From Bog-473 sp963738135 (lineage in GTDB: Bacteria; Actinomycetota; Acidimicrobiia; Acidimicrobiales; RAAP-2): a stretch of DNA of 64,000 nt. Positions 53,839 through 63,623 of this stretch are shown in pieces; within the stretch, counting starts at the first letter, position 1; the number at the start of each line of letters is the position of its first letter. A program made the position numbers and the translations under genes. The notes beneath the pieces are model-generated. The model made no database searches. It was not told the DNA's origin and saw only the letters and a program-made list of their open reading frames with translations. The stretch is taken from positions 682,001 through 746,000 of the forward strand of contig CAVTVK010000004.1 in assembly GCA_963738135.1 (NCBI GenBank), read 5' to 3'.

Positions 53839-54852
53839 CTAGCGCTCCGACGACGCTCCGACGACGCTCGCGAGGTCGACGAGGCGGTTGGAGTACCCGG
53901 TCTCGTTGTCGTACCAACCGAGCACCTTGACCAGGTGACCGCTTGCCATCGTGAGCTTGGAGTCGAAGATACATGAGGCTGAGGATCCGATGATGTCCGT
54001 CGAAACCAGGTCATCCTCAGAGTACTCGAGCACTCCGGCCAAACGGCCGAACTCTGCTGCTGCGGCGTAGGCGTCACAGATCTCCGTTACCGTCGGGGTC
54101 TCACGGAGGTTGGCCACGAGGTCGGTGACCGAGCCATCGGGCACAGGGACCCGGAGCGACAGACCGTCGAGCCGTCCGGCCACATCGGGAACCACGAGCC
54201 CAGTGGCCCGAGCGGCACCGGTCGTCGTCGGGATGATATTGATCGCACCGCCGCGCGCCCGACGCGGGTCCTTGTGCAGCGCGTCAACAAGATGCTGGTC
54301 GTCGGTGTAGGCGTGGACGGTGGTCATGAAGCCCTCCTCCATCCCGAACGCGTCGTCGAGCACCTTGACCAGGACGGCGAGGCAGTTCGTCGTGCAAGAT
54401 GCGTTGGAGACGACGAAGTCGCGCTCTGAATCGAAGGTGTCCTCGTTGACGCCGACGACGAACGTCGCGTCGACGTCCTTGGCAGGAGCCGAGACGATCA
54501 CCCGCTTCGCTCCGGCATGCAAATGGGCCGCGGCCCTGTCACGACTGGTGAACTTACCTGTGCTCTCAATGACCACCTCGACCCCGAGCTCACGCCAGGG
54601 CAGGGCGTCGGGCTTCGACTCCATCACCATCGTCACCGCCATGGCGCCGACCATCATCTTGTCGCGCTCCAACGACACCGGTTCCGGGAAATGTCCGTGC
54701 ACGGAATCGCGGGCCAAGAGCCGGGCCAAGGCCTCCGGGTCGCCGAGGTCGTTGACTGCGACCACCTCGATCTCGTTGGTTGACTTCATCGCCGCCCGGA
54801 GCACACCTCGACCCGTGCGGCCAAATCCATTTATGGCGACCCTCACTGACAT
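53839..54852 (-). CDS. gap: Glyceraldehyde-3-phosphate dehydrogenase, type I
   Basis: This NAD-dependent glycolytic enzyme of 337 aa has the Rossmann start VRVAINGFGRTGRGVLRAA, the catalytic Cys in VSNASCTTNCLAVLVKVLDD, AINIIPTTTGAARATGLVVP and WYDNETGYSNRLVDL at the end. GGAGG lies 8 nt before ATG 54852. A DosR-like box about 95 bp upstream suggests a stress-specific gap copy rather than the housekeeping one, which is usually next to pgk. Confidence 0.93.
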   Translation of the reverse strand: MSVRVAINGFGRTGRGVLRAAMKSTNEIEVVAVNDLGDPEALARLLARDSVHGHFPEPVSLERDKMMVGAMAVTMVMESKPDALPWRELGVEVVIESTGKFTSRDRAAAHLHAGAKRVIVSAPAKDVDATFVVGVNEDTFDSERDFVVSNASCTTNCLAVLVKVLDDAFGMEEGFMTTVHAYTDDQHLVDALHKDPRRARGGAINIIPTTTGAARATGLVVPDVAGRLDGLSLRVPVPDGSVTDLVANLRETPTVTEICDAYAAAAEFGRLAGVLEYSEDDLVSTDIIGSSASCIFDSKLTMASGHLVKVLGWYDNETGYSNRLVDLASVVGASSER

Positions 54853-54947
54853 CAGTGCACCTCCAGCTTTCATGGGGCTCTTGGTTTCGTCCCCCGATGA
54901 TCCCACCAGGCCAACAGCCTGCGTAGTGCCGATGGTCCCTTCGCCTA

Positions 54948-54961
54948 GGGACCTTTGTCAC
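54948..54961. promoter_or_regulatory. DosR-like box before gap
   Basis: GGGACCTTTGTCAC: one strong half site and a degenerate second half with correct spacing. It lies 96 bp upstream of the gap start. Confidence 0.6.
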
Positions 54962-55134
54962 CGTTCCCCGTCAACTGCTCCGCGGAAAGATTTGAGTAGG
55001 TGCCGAGCTGTTCCGGGCTGCTCCAGCCCAAGCACGGTGGATTGTTGGCCAATATGGAGTGACCTCACTCGGGCAGGCCTGCAGAAGCGAGACGAAAGTT
55101 GCAAAACGAAAGTCAGCGACGTCGGAACGACCGG

Positions 55135-56556
55135 TTAGAGCCGCGTGACATGCTCGATCAGTCGCGTGTAGTCAATGAGATGGCGGTCACTGAGGAAATT
55201 GGACCGGATCCGCTCCCGGGCGCGGCGTCCCAAGGTCACCATCTTCTCCGGTTGCACCAAGAGGTCATCGAGTGCCTTGGCGAAGGCGTCCAGGTCCGAC
55301 GGGTCGCTGAGGAGAATCCCCGTTCCGGGCGCCACTTGGTCGACAATGCCCCCGATCGCAGATGCCACGACCGGACGCGACTTCCACATGGCCTCTGCAA
55401 CAGTAAGGCCGAAGCCTTCTTCCAGACTCTTTTGTACGACTACTGTTGCATGACGTTGGATCGCGTTGACCATGAGCGCATTGAGCTCTAGGTCGTCCAT
55501 GGGCAGTGTGATCAACCGTACGGCACCCCGCTGTTTCGGGGGAAGATTCTCCCAACAGGTCAGGCACTCGTGCAGGACCTTTGCTCCTTCGGGATCATCG
55601 GAGACGGCATCGACCGCCGGACCTACGAGCGCAAGTCGTATATTTTCTTGTCGCGTTGACGCCCTGGCAAACCCCTCGAGAACACCCTGCATGTCCTTGA
55701 GGTGATCCCAGCGTGACACTTGCACAACCACCGGATCGTCCGTTGCTATGGGACCCGCTCCCCCAAGAACGGCCCCCGACGGCGCCATGGAGACGATGCC
55801 GTCGTCCAAGAGGCCGATCCTCACCAAGAGCTCGTGTACCTGGGCGTTGCTAAGGCGTCGATTCTTGGCCGAGTCTGGGTCGATTGAGGGCGCAATGATG
55901 GCGGTGTCGGCGTCAGCGAGAAATTGCGGGACGAAACCCAAATGCGAAAAGACATACGCGCAACACGACGTCAAATAGCCCTGTAGGAAGCTCCAGCCCT
56001 CCTCGGTATAGGCATTCCTTCGTTCTGTCCCGATGTGGCATCGCCAGACGACCCGAGCCCCCCGTGCGGCGAGCGGTTCGGCAAGACCGACGGTCTGCGG
56101 GTCGTGCAAGACGACCACGTCATCCTCATTGATTCGGTTGATCAGTGCAGCTGCGTTCTCGTTCCCAACTGCTTCGTAGTGGTTGGCTTCGGACCGGCCC
56201 AATCTCCCAGTGTCGCCAGCAACCCCGTGCAGTCGATTGTGCAGGCGCTTGGTGACATCGAAGAAGGCCTCATCGCCGTCGATTACCACCCAGCGAGTGT
56301 CGACCCCACACCCGAGGGAGTACCCGACAAGGGTGCGCAGCATCTCCGCGACTCCCCCGCCGACCGATGTCGCGCTGACGTTCCAGACTCGCCTTCCACC
56401 GAGTGCCTCCCGTGCTTGTTCTGCGGCATGGAGGAGGCCGTTCAGGCGCGTCCGTCCAATGAGGGAGGACAGGCGCTGGGGGGCAATGGCCGCCACCTCG
56501 ATGTCCCGAGGTTGTGCCACTTCTCTATCTTGGCGCAAAAACCTGGTGGCGACCAT
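55135..56556 (-). CDS. Trehalose-synthase-like glycosyltransferase (GT4)
   Basis: This protein of about 473 aa has a GT-B fold. The N-terminal VWNVSATSVGGGVAEMLRTL followed by LVGYSLGCGVDTRWVVIDGD is the signature of TreT/trehalose-phosphorylase-like enzymes. VVVQVSRWDHLKDMQGVLEG and QKSLEEGFGLTVAEAMWKSR (EX7E motif) bind the sugar nucleotide. It probably makes trehalose or a related disaccharide from a nucleotide sugar and glucose. The start is ATG 56556. No clear DosR-like box precedes it. Confidence 0.85.
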   Translation of the reverse strand: MVATRFLRQDREVAQPRDIEVAAIAPQRLSSLIGRTRLNGLLHAAEQAREALGGRRVWNVSATSVGGGVAEMLRTLVGYSLGCGVDTRWVVIDGDEAFFDVTKRLHNRLHGVAGDTGRLGRSEANHYEAVGNENAAALINRINEDDVVVLHDPQTVGLAEPLAARGARVVWRCHIGTERRNAYTEEGWSFLQGYLTSCCAYVFSHLGFVPQFLADADTAIIAPSIDPDSAKNRRLSNAQVHELLVRIGLLDDGIVSMAPSGAVLGGAGPIATDDPVVVQVSRWDHLKDMQGVLEGFARASTRQENIRLALVGPAVDAVSDDPEGAKVLHECLTCWENLPPKQRGAVRLITLPMDDLELNALMVNAIQRHATVVVQKSLEEGFGLTVAEAMWKSRPVVASAIGGIVDQVAPGTGILLSDPSDLDAFAKALDDLLVQPEKMVTLGRRARERIRSNFLSDRHLIDYTRLIEHVTRL

Positions 56557-56679
56557 GCAACAGCCAACCTCTCCGACGAAACCCACAGTTCACCGGTTTC
56601 GCAGCAGCGCAGGCAACCGGGCGCCGCTCTGAACGAATCACAAGCTCCGGATGCGAGCATCGGCGTCGGAATCCATCTT

Positions 56680-59024
56680 CTAACGCCGCCAAATCCAGTC
56701 AGTGATCGACGGATCATCCTCGCCGTACTCGCGGGTGTACGCCCGTGCATCGAGCCTGGCGTCCTGCATCCGCTGGCGGATGTGGGCGGCCTTCTCTGCA
56801 AGACCCGGCACGCGATCGATCACGTCCATGACCAGATGAAAGCGGTCCAACTCGTTCATCATCGCCATGTCGAACGGCGTGGTGGTGGTCCCTTCCTCCT
56901 TGTAGCCACGCACGTGGAAATTGTGATGATTCGTGTGGCGATAGGCCAGGCGGTGAATCAACCACGGATACCCGTGATAGGCAAAGATCACCGGCCTGTT
57001 CTTTGTGAACAGGCCGTCGAACTCGACCTCGGGCAACCCGTGAGGGTGCTCTGTCTCATGGGACATTCGCATCAAGTCGACGACATTGACAACGCGTACC
57101 TTCAGGTCGGGGATCGTCTCGCGAAGGATTGCAGCTGCAGCGACTGTCTCAAGCGTCGGGATGTCACCGGCACATCCGAGAACCACGTCGGGAAGATCTC
57201 CGCCGTCGTTACTCGCCCACTCGAAGATCCCCAATCCGCGGGCACAGTGGTCAACAGCTTCGTCCATTGTCAGATAGGTCAAGGCCGGCTGCTTGCCAGC
57301 GACGATCAGGTTGACGTAGTCGCGGCTCCGGAGGCAGTGGTCCGCCACGGAGAGGAGCGTGTTGGCGTCTGGCGGGAGGTAGACGCGGACGATCCCAGGC
57401 TTCTTGTTCACGAGGTGGTCGATGAACCCAGGATCCTGGTGGGAGAAGCCGTTGTGGTCTTGGCGCCAGACGTGGCTGGACAGGAGGTAGTTGAGGGAGG
57501 CGATGGGTCGACGCCACGGGATCTCCTTCGACGTCTTGAGCCATTTCGCGTGCTGGTTGAGCATTGAATCGACGATGTGGATGAACGCCTCATAGCAATT
57601 GAAGAGTCCATGACGACCAGTCAGGAGATATCCCTCCAGCCACCCTTCACAGAGGTGCTCACTCAGCACCTCCATCACGCGACCCTGTGAGGCCAGAAAC
57701 TCGTCCCCCGGCAGTGTCTCGGCCTCCCAGACCCGATCGGTCGTTTCGAACACCGCGGCGAGGCGGTTCGAAATCGTCTCATCGGGACCGACGATCCGGA
57801 ACGTCGATGGATTTGCCTTGATGACATCGCGCAGGAAGTTCCCCAGAACCCGTGTCGGCTCGACCGATGCGACGCCCGGGGTCTCGACGGTTACTGCATA
57901 CTGACGGAAGTCAGGGAGCTCCAGGTCCTGGAGTAGCAATCCCCCATTGGCGTGTGGATTGGCGCTCATGCGTCGCGTCCCAGTCGGCGCCAGAGCACCT
58001 AGCGGCGTGCGAAGCCGACCCGACTCGTCGAACAATTCCTGTGGCCGATAGCTCTGGAGCCACTCCTCGAGGATCTTGAGATGCCCGGGGTTGGTGCGGA
58101 CATCAGCCACCGGCACCTGATGGGCGCGGAACGTCCCTTCGACCTTGATGCCATCGACTTCCTTTGGGCAGGTCCATCCCTTTGGTGTGCACAGGACGAT
58201 CATCGGCCAGGCGGGTCGGGACGAGATCACGGCCACTGCGTGCAGCTGCCTTGAATTCGGGCGATGTCTCCGAGGGCGTCGTCGAGGGCGGCGGCGAGCT
58301 GCTGATGGACGTCGGAAGGCTCGTCGCCCCTCACGAAGATCGGGCGGTGCCCGTAGCCCACGAGAAGGCTGGTCAGCTCGTCGTCGCCCAGGCGGGCCAG
58401 GATGGTCGGATTGGCGATCTTGTAGCCGTTGAGATGCAGGATGGGAAGGACGGCACCGTCGCCGACCGGGTCGAGAAACTTGTTCGAGTGCCAGCTCGCG
58501 GCCAACGGACCCGTTTCCGCCTCTCCGTCGCCGATGACGCACGCGACGACGAGATCGGGGTTGTCCAGAGCGGCGCCATAGGCGTGCACGAGCGAGTAGC
58601 CGAGTTCGCCACCTTCGTGGATCGATCCGGGGGTCTGCGGCGCGACATGGCTCGGGATCCCGCCTGGAAATGAGAACTGGCGGAAGAGTCTCCGAAGGCC
58701 GTCGGCGTCCTGGCCGATATGAGGGTAGACCTCGGTATAGGTACCTTCGAGATAGGCGTTGGCCACGATCCCGGGGCCGCCGTGTCCCGGTCCGATCACG
58801 TACATCATGTTCAGATCACGCGCCTTGATCACCCTATTGAGGTGGGCATAGATCAGGTTCAACCCAGGCGTTGTTCCGAAATGACCGAGGAGCCGAGGCT
58901 TCACGTGTTGCGGAAGCAGGGGCTCCGTGAGGAGCGGGTTGTCCATCAGATAGATCTGACCAACCGAGCAGTAGTTGGCGGCGCGCCAATAGGCATCGAT
59001 TGCTTCAAGCTCTCGCTGATTCAA
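56680..59024 (-). CDS. xfp: Phosphoketolase (xylulose-5-P/fructose-6-P), frameshifted
   Basis: This thiamine-diphosphate enzyme splits xylulose-5-P or fructose-6-P to acetyl phosphate and a triose or tetrose phosphate. The N-terminal part reads AYWRAANYCSVGQIYLMDNP, YVIGPGHGGPGIVANAYLEG and CVIGDGEAETGPLAASWHSN (ThDP site). The second frame continues PAWPMIVLCTPKGWTCPKEV, VWRQDHNGFSHQDPGFIDHL and NRPVIFAYHGYPWLIHRLAY to ITDWIWRR. The frame changes near 58235. Joined length is about 780 aa, normal for Xfp. The start is TTG 59024 or a nearby CTG. It follows the HTH-oxidase gene and may share its box. Confidence 0.9.
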
Positions 59025-59234
59025 GGGATTCTGGGTCAGCCGGCAGCTGGCCTCCTGAACCGGTCACGAACTCGGTGTTTCGTGGTTGATCGCCTCCAGC
59101 TGGTGCGGGTACCTGCAGGTCGAGGCCGGGCGATGCGTGGCTGGTCACGTCGGCTTTCCACCGCAAGCTCTCGAAGGAAGTTTGTGGTTCCGAACGACAT
59201 TGAGGCATGCGATTTCAGGTCCGCTGGGCATGGT

Positions 59235-59977
59235 TCAGTCGTTTTCCGGAACCGGATTGTGAACGATGACACGACCGGTCACGGTGACGGGCGTGATCTT
59301 CACCAGGGTATGGCGGTCCCCGCCCGCCCATGCCTCGAGGTCGAGCGACTCCAGCCGCATCACTTCATCGGTATCAAGGACCCGATGCGCCGGACCGCTG
59401 ACGAGGACACTCCAGCCCTCGCTGAATGCCTCATCGACTCGATCGATCTCGAATCCGATCACGGACTGTGCGGCGAGGAGATCGGCCTTCGCCTCATCGG
59501 TACTCAGAACGATCTCCCCGTCCGTGAACTCGAAGTTGACGGGCAGCGCCACGGGGCCTCTTTCCGTCGAGAAGGCGATCCGGCCCACACCACCTGCAGC
59601 CAGATGCGCGTCACAGTGCTCCCTCGCCAGCAGTTTCGAGAGAGGGATGGCGTCCCGCTCTCCCTCTTCCTGGCGCGCGGTCGATATCTCCCCCCGTAAG
59701 CGCCATCGGGGTCGTGTCCAGAACGAGCGCGATGAGATTCAGGGTGCCGGCACTCAGGCGGGCGTCAGCATTCCGCTCAAAGTATTTGAGATAGGTGGGA
59801 TCGATGCCCACACGCTCTGCCAACTCCTCGGTGGTGTAGACCGAGCTCGTTGCGGCGGTGGATGACCCGTCGGGCCAGGTCGCCCGGGCCCGGGAGATCG
59901 GCGCTGGGAGTCGCTGCGCCGGAGACCGTGCTGTCAGAGGGACCCGATGGCGTTTCAGGGTGGGTGGTCGGCGTCAT
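59235..59977 (-). CDS. XRE helix-turn-helix / PNPOx-fold fusion protein (frameshifted)
   Basis: The joined product is about 247 aa. It begins with an HTH domain (DLARRVIHRRNELGL, then AERVGIDPTYLKYFERNADA, LSAGTLNLIALVLDTTPMAL). A split-barrel flavin domain follows (GRIAFSTERGPVALPVNFEF, SVIGFEIDRVDEAFSEGWSV, KITPVTVTGRVIVHN). Frame changes lie near 59825 and 59630. Such fusions may sense a flavin or nitro compound and regulate nearby genes. The DosR-like box at 60013 lies 36 bp upstream. Confidence 0.75.
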
Positions 59978-60012
59978 GTCACTATTGTGAGCGGCAGGCC
60001 AGACCGCCAATA

Positions 60013-60026
60013 GGGAGGAAGGTCCC
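60013..60026. promoter_or_regulatory. DosR-like box
   Basis: GGGAGGAAGGTCCC has full 14-bp spacing and a complete right half. It lies 36 bp before the HTH-PNPOx gene. Confidence 0.65.
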
Positions 60027-60149
60027 GATGGGCCATGACCTTGGTGTCACGGGTCAACGGAGAGCCCGCGACTGAGAGTAGGCAGGCCGTCCAGGTCAGA
60101 GGGCGCCCGTCGCGGCAACGGGTCTTGAGAAGGGAAATCGACGCTCGAC

Positions 60150-60587
60150 CTAGCGGACGATGACGATGGGGCAGCGGGCATGGTGGGCGCAGTAGGTACC
60201 CACGGAGCCGAGCAGCATTTCACGGATGCCGCCGTGGCCTCGAGATCCGACAACCAGCAGATCGGCTCCGGCGCTCAGGTCGACGAGGGCTGGTCCTGCT
60301 TCCGCCTCCCGCAATGTGGATCGGACGACGACATCCGGGGCGACCTCAGAGACGTGCGAAACGGACATGTCGGCGATCCGCCGCACTTCCCGCCGAACGT
60401 CGTCGGGCGTCTCGGCGAAGACATAACCCAATGCCATAGGGAACATCCATGCGGTCGCGAGCTCAAGAACGGCCGGGACATGAGTGGCCTCCGCGATGGC
60501 CCAGTCCAGCGCCTTGACCGACCCGGCGGAGCCATCAAGTCCGACAACGATTCTCCGTGTGAGCGTTGGCTCTTCACGCTCGGACAT
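60150..60587 (-). CDS. Universal stress protein
   Basis: This 145-aa UspA-fold protein reads TRRIVVGLDGSAGSVKALDW at the start, with ATP-binding loop LLVVGSRGHGGIREMLLGSV and HHARCPIVIVR at the end. No clear box lies directly upstream. It may be transcribed with the gene at 61213-60659. Confidence 0.9.
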   Translation of the reverse strand: MSEREEPTLTRRIVVGLDGSAGSVKALDWAIAEATHVPAVLELATAWMFPMALGYVFAETPDDVRREVRRIADMSVSHVSEVAPDVVVRSTLREAEAGPALVDLSAGADLLVVGSRGHGGIREMLLGSVGTYCAHHARCPIVIVR

Positions 60588-60658
60588 GCAGCGGTCTCCT
60601 TGACTCTTCGATCCGCCGACGAGAGGCGGGCTCTATGACGGCTGTGACTTCTTCTTGA

Positions 60659-61213
60659 TCATGTGAGCACGTCGTGACCGGCGGCTCTGCGCAGGATGGC
60701 GATGACCCTCTCGATGACGACCGGGCCCGTGATGTCGTCCAGCTTCCACGGCTCCGTGGCTCGGCTGGAGCCCCGTCGCTCCCACATGTCCCCCTCCCAG
60801 ATGGTGAACATCCGCCGGGCCACGTCGAGATCGAGGCGGATATAGGGAAAGAGGTCTGGACGATCGAGAACCGTCACCGGGCGATCGAGCGCCATCCACA
60901 GTGTGAGGCGCAGACCATGGAATGAATCCTTTGTCCGTTCCACCAGTGCGCCGTCGCCACCGCAGGATCTGAGCCTCTCCGCAACGGCCTGGAGTGAAGG
61001 ACGAATCACTGTGCTGGCCAGTTCCTCCGCGTGGTGAATGATCTCCTGTCGCTCAGCCTCAGCCTCAACCTGCTGATGACGAACGAGTCTCCGTCGGGCT
61101 GACCACCGATCGAGTACGCCGTCGATCTCCGCGAGCGCATGTGCATCACCGACTGGTGGGCCGGTTATGTCAGGACCGGTGTTAGCCGCTCTGTCGACGA
61201 GAGATGTCCGCAT
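60659..61213 (-). CDS. Hypothetical protein
   Basis: This 184-aa protein is likely soluble. It has a helical N-terminal half (ARRRLVRHQQVEAEAERQEI) and a C-terminal part with ARRMFTIWEGDMWERRGS. The family is not recognised. It begins 3 bp after the upstream universal stress protein stops, so they form one operon led by the box at 61709. Confidence 0.55.
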   Translation of the reverse strand: MRTSLVDRAANTGPDITGPPVGDAHALAEIDGVLDRWSARRRLVRHQQVEAEAERQEIIHHAEELASTVIRPSLQAVAERLRSCGGDGALVERTKDSFHGLRLTLWMALDRPVTVLDRPDLFPYIRLDLDVARRMFTIWEGDMWERRGSSRATEPWKLDDITGPVVIERVIAILRRAAGHDVLT

Positions 61214-61216
61214 TGC

Positions 61217-61650
61217 TCAGCGGACGACCGTGATGGCGCACGCCGCGTGATGCACGCAATAGTCAGACACGGATCCGAGAAGGGCGCTGGCAACCCGTCC
61301 TCGACCACGGGACCCGACCACCAGCAACGTTGCGCCACGACTCGTCTCGACAAGGACTCGTCCAGGCACGCCGAATCGAATTTCGCCCTTACCCACGATC
61401 TCAGGCTCGACCAGTTGCGCGTGGGCCAAGGACTCGTCCACGATGGCGCCGGCAGCCCCCTGGTCGGACCCGAGCGGAACAACCGGCCACGCCGTGACGA
61501 AGGGGGTCTCCTCGTACGCGCTCACGACGTGGAGGATCGCACCTCGCAGCGCCGCCTCAGGGCAGCAAACTCAAGGGCTTCCCTGCCGCACTCAGAGCCA
61601 TCGACGCCGACAACGACCCGAAGCTCCTTGGCCTGGCCCTCAGGGGCCTC
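61217..61650 (-). CDS. Universal stress protein (frameshifted near the N-terminus)
   Basis: The C-terminal frame gives VVSAYEETPFVTAWPVVPLG and the ATP-binding loop LLVVGSRGRGRVASALLGSV, ending AACAITVVR. The N-terminal LRVVVGVDGSECGREALEFA lies in another frame; the shift is near 61550. The start codon is not clear (no ATG or GTG in frame before about 61650). Joined length is about 145 aa, normal for the family. A DosR-like box lies just upstream. Confidence 0.75.
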
Positions 61651-61708
61651 GCTGCTGGATGGGAGTGGCCATGTGCCGATCCTGCCGGGTCAGGGCATCC
61701 GCAAGCTA

Positions 61709-61722
61709 GGGACATAGGTCCT
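61709..61722. promoter_or_regulatory. DosR-like box
   Basis: GGGACATAGGTCCT is a good inverted repeat between the minus-strand universal stress operon and the plus-strand acetyltransferase. It could serve both. Confidence 0.7.
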
Positions 61723-61849
61723 GGGGACCAGGGAAGGGAGTCCCGATTGCCGGCGACGGCCGACCGATCCGTGCGGCGGGACCAAAGGCATAGCGAGAGC
61801 GGACCAAGCTCCCTACCCAACCTGGTTCGATTCTGGCAATGTCGAGAAC

Positions 61850-62377
61850 ATGGACGTCGGTTCCGACAGCCAACCGCCGGACGGGAACGTGATTTCCCTG
61901 TGTAACGGGATCACGGCTCGAGTGCGCGCAATCTCCCCTGATGACGGGCCCGCTCTCGAGGCATTCCACGGCCGCCTCTCCGACCAGTCCAAGTACCTGC
62001 GTTACCTCTCCCCTCACCCAGTTTTGAGCGCGGAAGAGGTTGCGCATCTGACATGCGTTGACGGTGTGGACCGTGTAGCTCTCGTGGCCGAGGTCGACGG
62101 GAAGCTCATCGCCGTGGGCCGCTACGACCGCCTTCGTGATCACGCGCAAGCCGAGGTCGCCTTCGTGGTCGCCGACGCCTACCAGCATCACTTCATTGCC
62201 ACGGAGCTCCTCTACCGTTTGGCACACGAAGCGAGGATGGAAGGTGTGTCGTGTTTCAAAGCCAAGGTGTCGTCCGAGGACGCCACGATGCTGTCTGTGT
62301 TTCGGGAGGCAGGATTCGCTCTGCTGTCGTCAACGCCTCAGTGGGGCACCGTTGAGTTGACGTTGGACATCGCCTGA
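61850..62377 (+). CDS. GNAT-family N-acetyltransferase, paralogue of the gene at 44799
   Basis: This 175-aa protein reads ITARVRAISPDDGPALEAFH, LSDQSKYLRYLSPHPVLSAE, EVAFVVADAYQHHFIATELL and FREAGFALLSSTPQWGTVEL. Alignment with the protein at 44799 is good throughout. The acetyl-CoA loop, however, is QHHFIATELL here instead of QHHGIGPLLL, so the glycine signature is lost and activity is uncertain. ATG 61850 is 128 bp after the DosR-like box at 61709. Confidence 0.8.
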   Translation: MDVGSDSQPPDGNVISLCNGITARVRAISPDDGPALEAFHGRLSDQSKYLRYLSPHPVLSAEEVAHLTCVDGVDRVALVAEVDGKLIAVGRYDRLRDHAQAEVAFVVADAYQHHFIATELLYRLAHEARMEGVSCFKAKVSSEDATMLSVFREAGFALLSSTPQWGTVELTLDIA

Positions 62378-62400
62378 AGTGACCCGGAGTCGTCTGAGGG

Positions 62401-63531
62401 TCAGATGGGGACGCGCCACGTGGCTCTCGCGCCACCTGCAGCAACCGTTTGAATCTCGAACACGCCACCAAGCTTCTCGGCGCGGCTGCGAAGGTTCGTC
62501 AGCCCCAATCCATGACCAGGCGCGTCGGGAGTAAATTCGATTCCGACTCCATTGTCGACCACTTCAAGAATGATGTCGTCGTCAACGACCAACACGACGA
62601 CGACATGGGTGGCTTGCGCATGCTTGCCGACATTGGAAAGCATCTCGCGCAGGACAGCCAGCAAATGGTCGGCTGTCTGTTGAGGGATGGCGTTGTCGAC
62701 AGCACCCCGAAAGGTCAGCTCGGGACGGACTCCGAGCGTGGGTGCCAGCTCATCTGCCAGGGCGACGACAGCCTGGCGGATGCCACCTGGCAAAGCGCTG
62801 TCACCGAGTTCGAAGATCGTGGTGCGGATTTCGGTGATGGTGGTATCGAGGTCGTCCACGACTTTGTCGATCCGCTCTCGCACGAGGTCGAGATCGGGCA
62901 GACGGGCGGCCCCCTGCAGGGCCATGCCGACAGCGAACAACCGCTGCACCACCCTGTCATGGAGGTCACGCCCAATCCGCTCTCGGTCATCGAGCACGCT
63001 GATCGTCCGGACGCGGTCGTGGAGACGGGTGTTGTCGATCGCAATACCCGCAGCAAGAGCGAGGGCTTCAGCGAGAGCGACATCCTCGTCTGTGAACTCC
63101 TCCGCACCGATCTTGTCCGTGAGATACAGGTTGCCAAAAACCAGACCTTTGGCCCGGATCGGCACTCCGAGAAAGGATCTCATCGGCGGGTGGTTTGGAG
63201 GGAACCCGAAACTGAGCTCATGTGCGCCGAGCTCGCGCAATCGAAGGGGTGCGGGGTCGGTGATCAACAGCCCGAGAACGCCTCGACCCGTTGGCCGAGG
63301 TCCGATGGCATGCTCCTCCGCCTCACTCAGTCCGACCGTCAGGAACTGCTCGAGACCTGTTCGGGCCTCGTTGAGCACACCGAGGGCGCCGTAGCGGGAA
63401 CCGACGAGGGCACGCGCCTCTTCGACCAGATGACCCAGCAGGACCGGGAGCTCGATATCAGCCTCGATCATGAGCACGGCATCCATCAGTCGACCCAGCT
63501 TCCCGGGGTCGTGGATCCGGTGATACGGCAC
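62401..63531 (-). CDS. DosS/DevS-like heme-GAF sensor histidine kinase
   Basis: This sensor of about 376 aa is from GTG 63531. One GAF domain (about 25-170) contains GFPPNHPPMRSFLGVP. The same block in M. tuberculosis DosS carries the heme-ligand His149, here His near 114. The HisKA_3 dimerisation domain DRERIGRDLHDRVVQRLFAV has phospho-His near 191. The HATPase domain has LREMLSNVGKHAQ (N box), VVDNGVGIEF and GLGLTNLRSRAEKLGG. Mycobacterial DosS has a second GAF that is absent here. The partner regulator is divergently encoded 93 bp away. Confidence 0.88.
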   Translation of the reverse strand: MPYHRIHDPGKLGRLMDAVLMIEADIELPVLLGHLVEEARALVGSRYGALGVLNEARTGLEQFLTVGLSEAEEHAIGPRPTGRGVLGLLITDPAPLRLRELGAHELSFGFPPNHPPMRSFLGVPIRAKGLVFGNLYLTDKIGAEEFTDEDVALAEALALAAGIAIDNTRLHDRVRTISVLDDRERIGRDLHDRVVQRLFAVGMALQGAARLPDLDLVRERIDKVVDDLDTTITEIRTTIFELGDSALPGGIRQAVVALADELAPTLGVRPELTFRGAVDNAIPQQTADHLLAVLREMLSNVGKHAQATHVVVVLVVDDDIILEVVDNGVGIEFTPDAPGHGLGLTNLRSRAEKLGGVFEIQTVAAGGARATWRVPI

Positions 63532-63623
63532 ACCGTGATGGTACTCCGGCGCGGCCCGCCAATGACCGGCCACGCGACCGGGAGGTGAACGCCCGGGGCC
63601 GCCAACACTGGCACAATGGCGGC

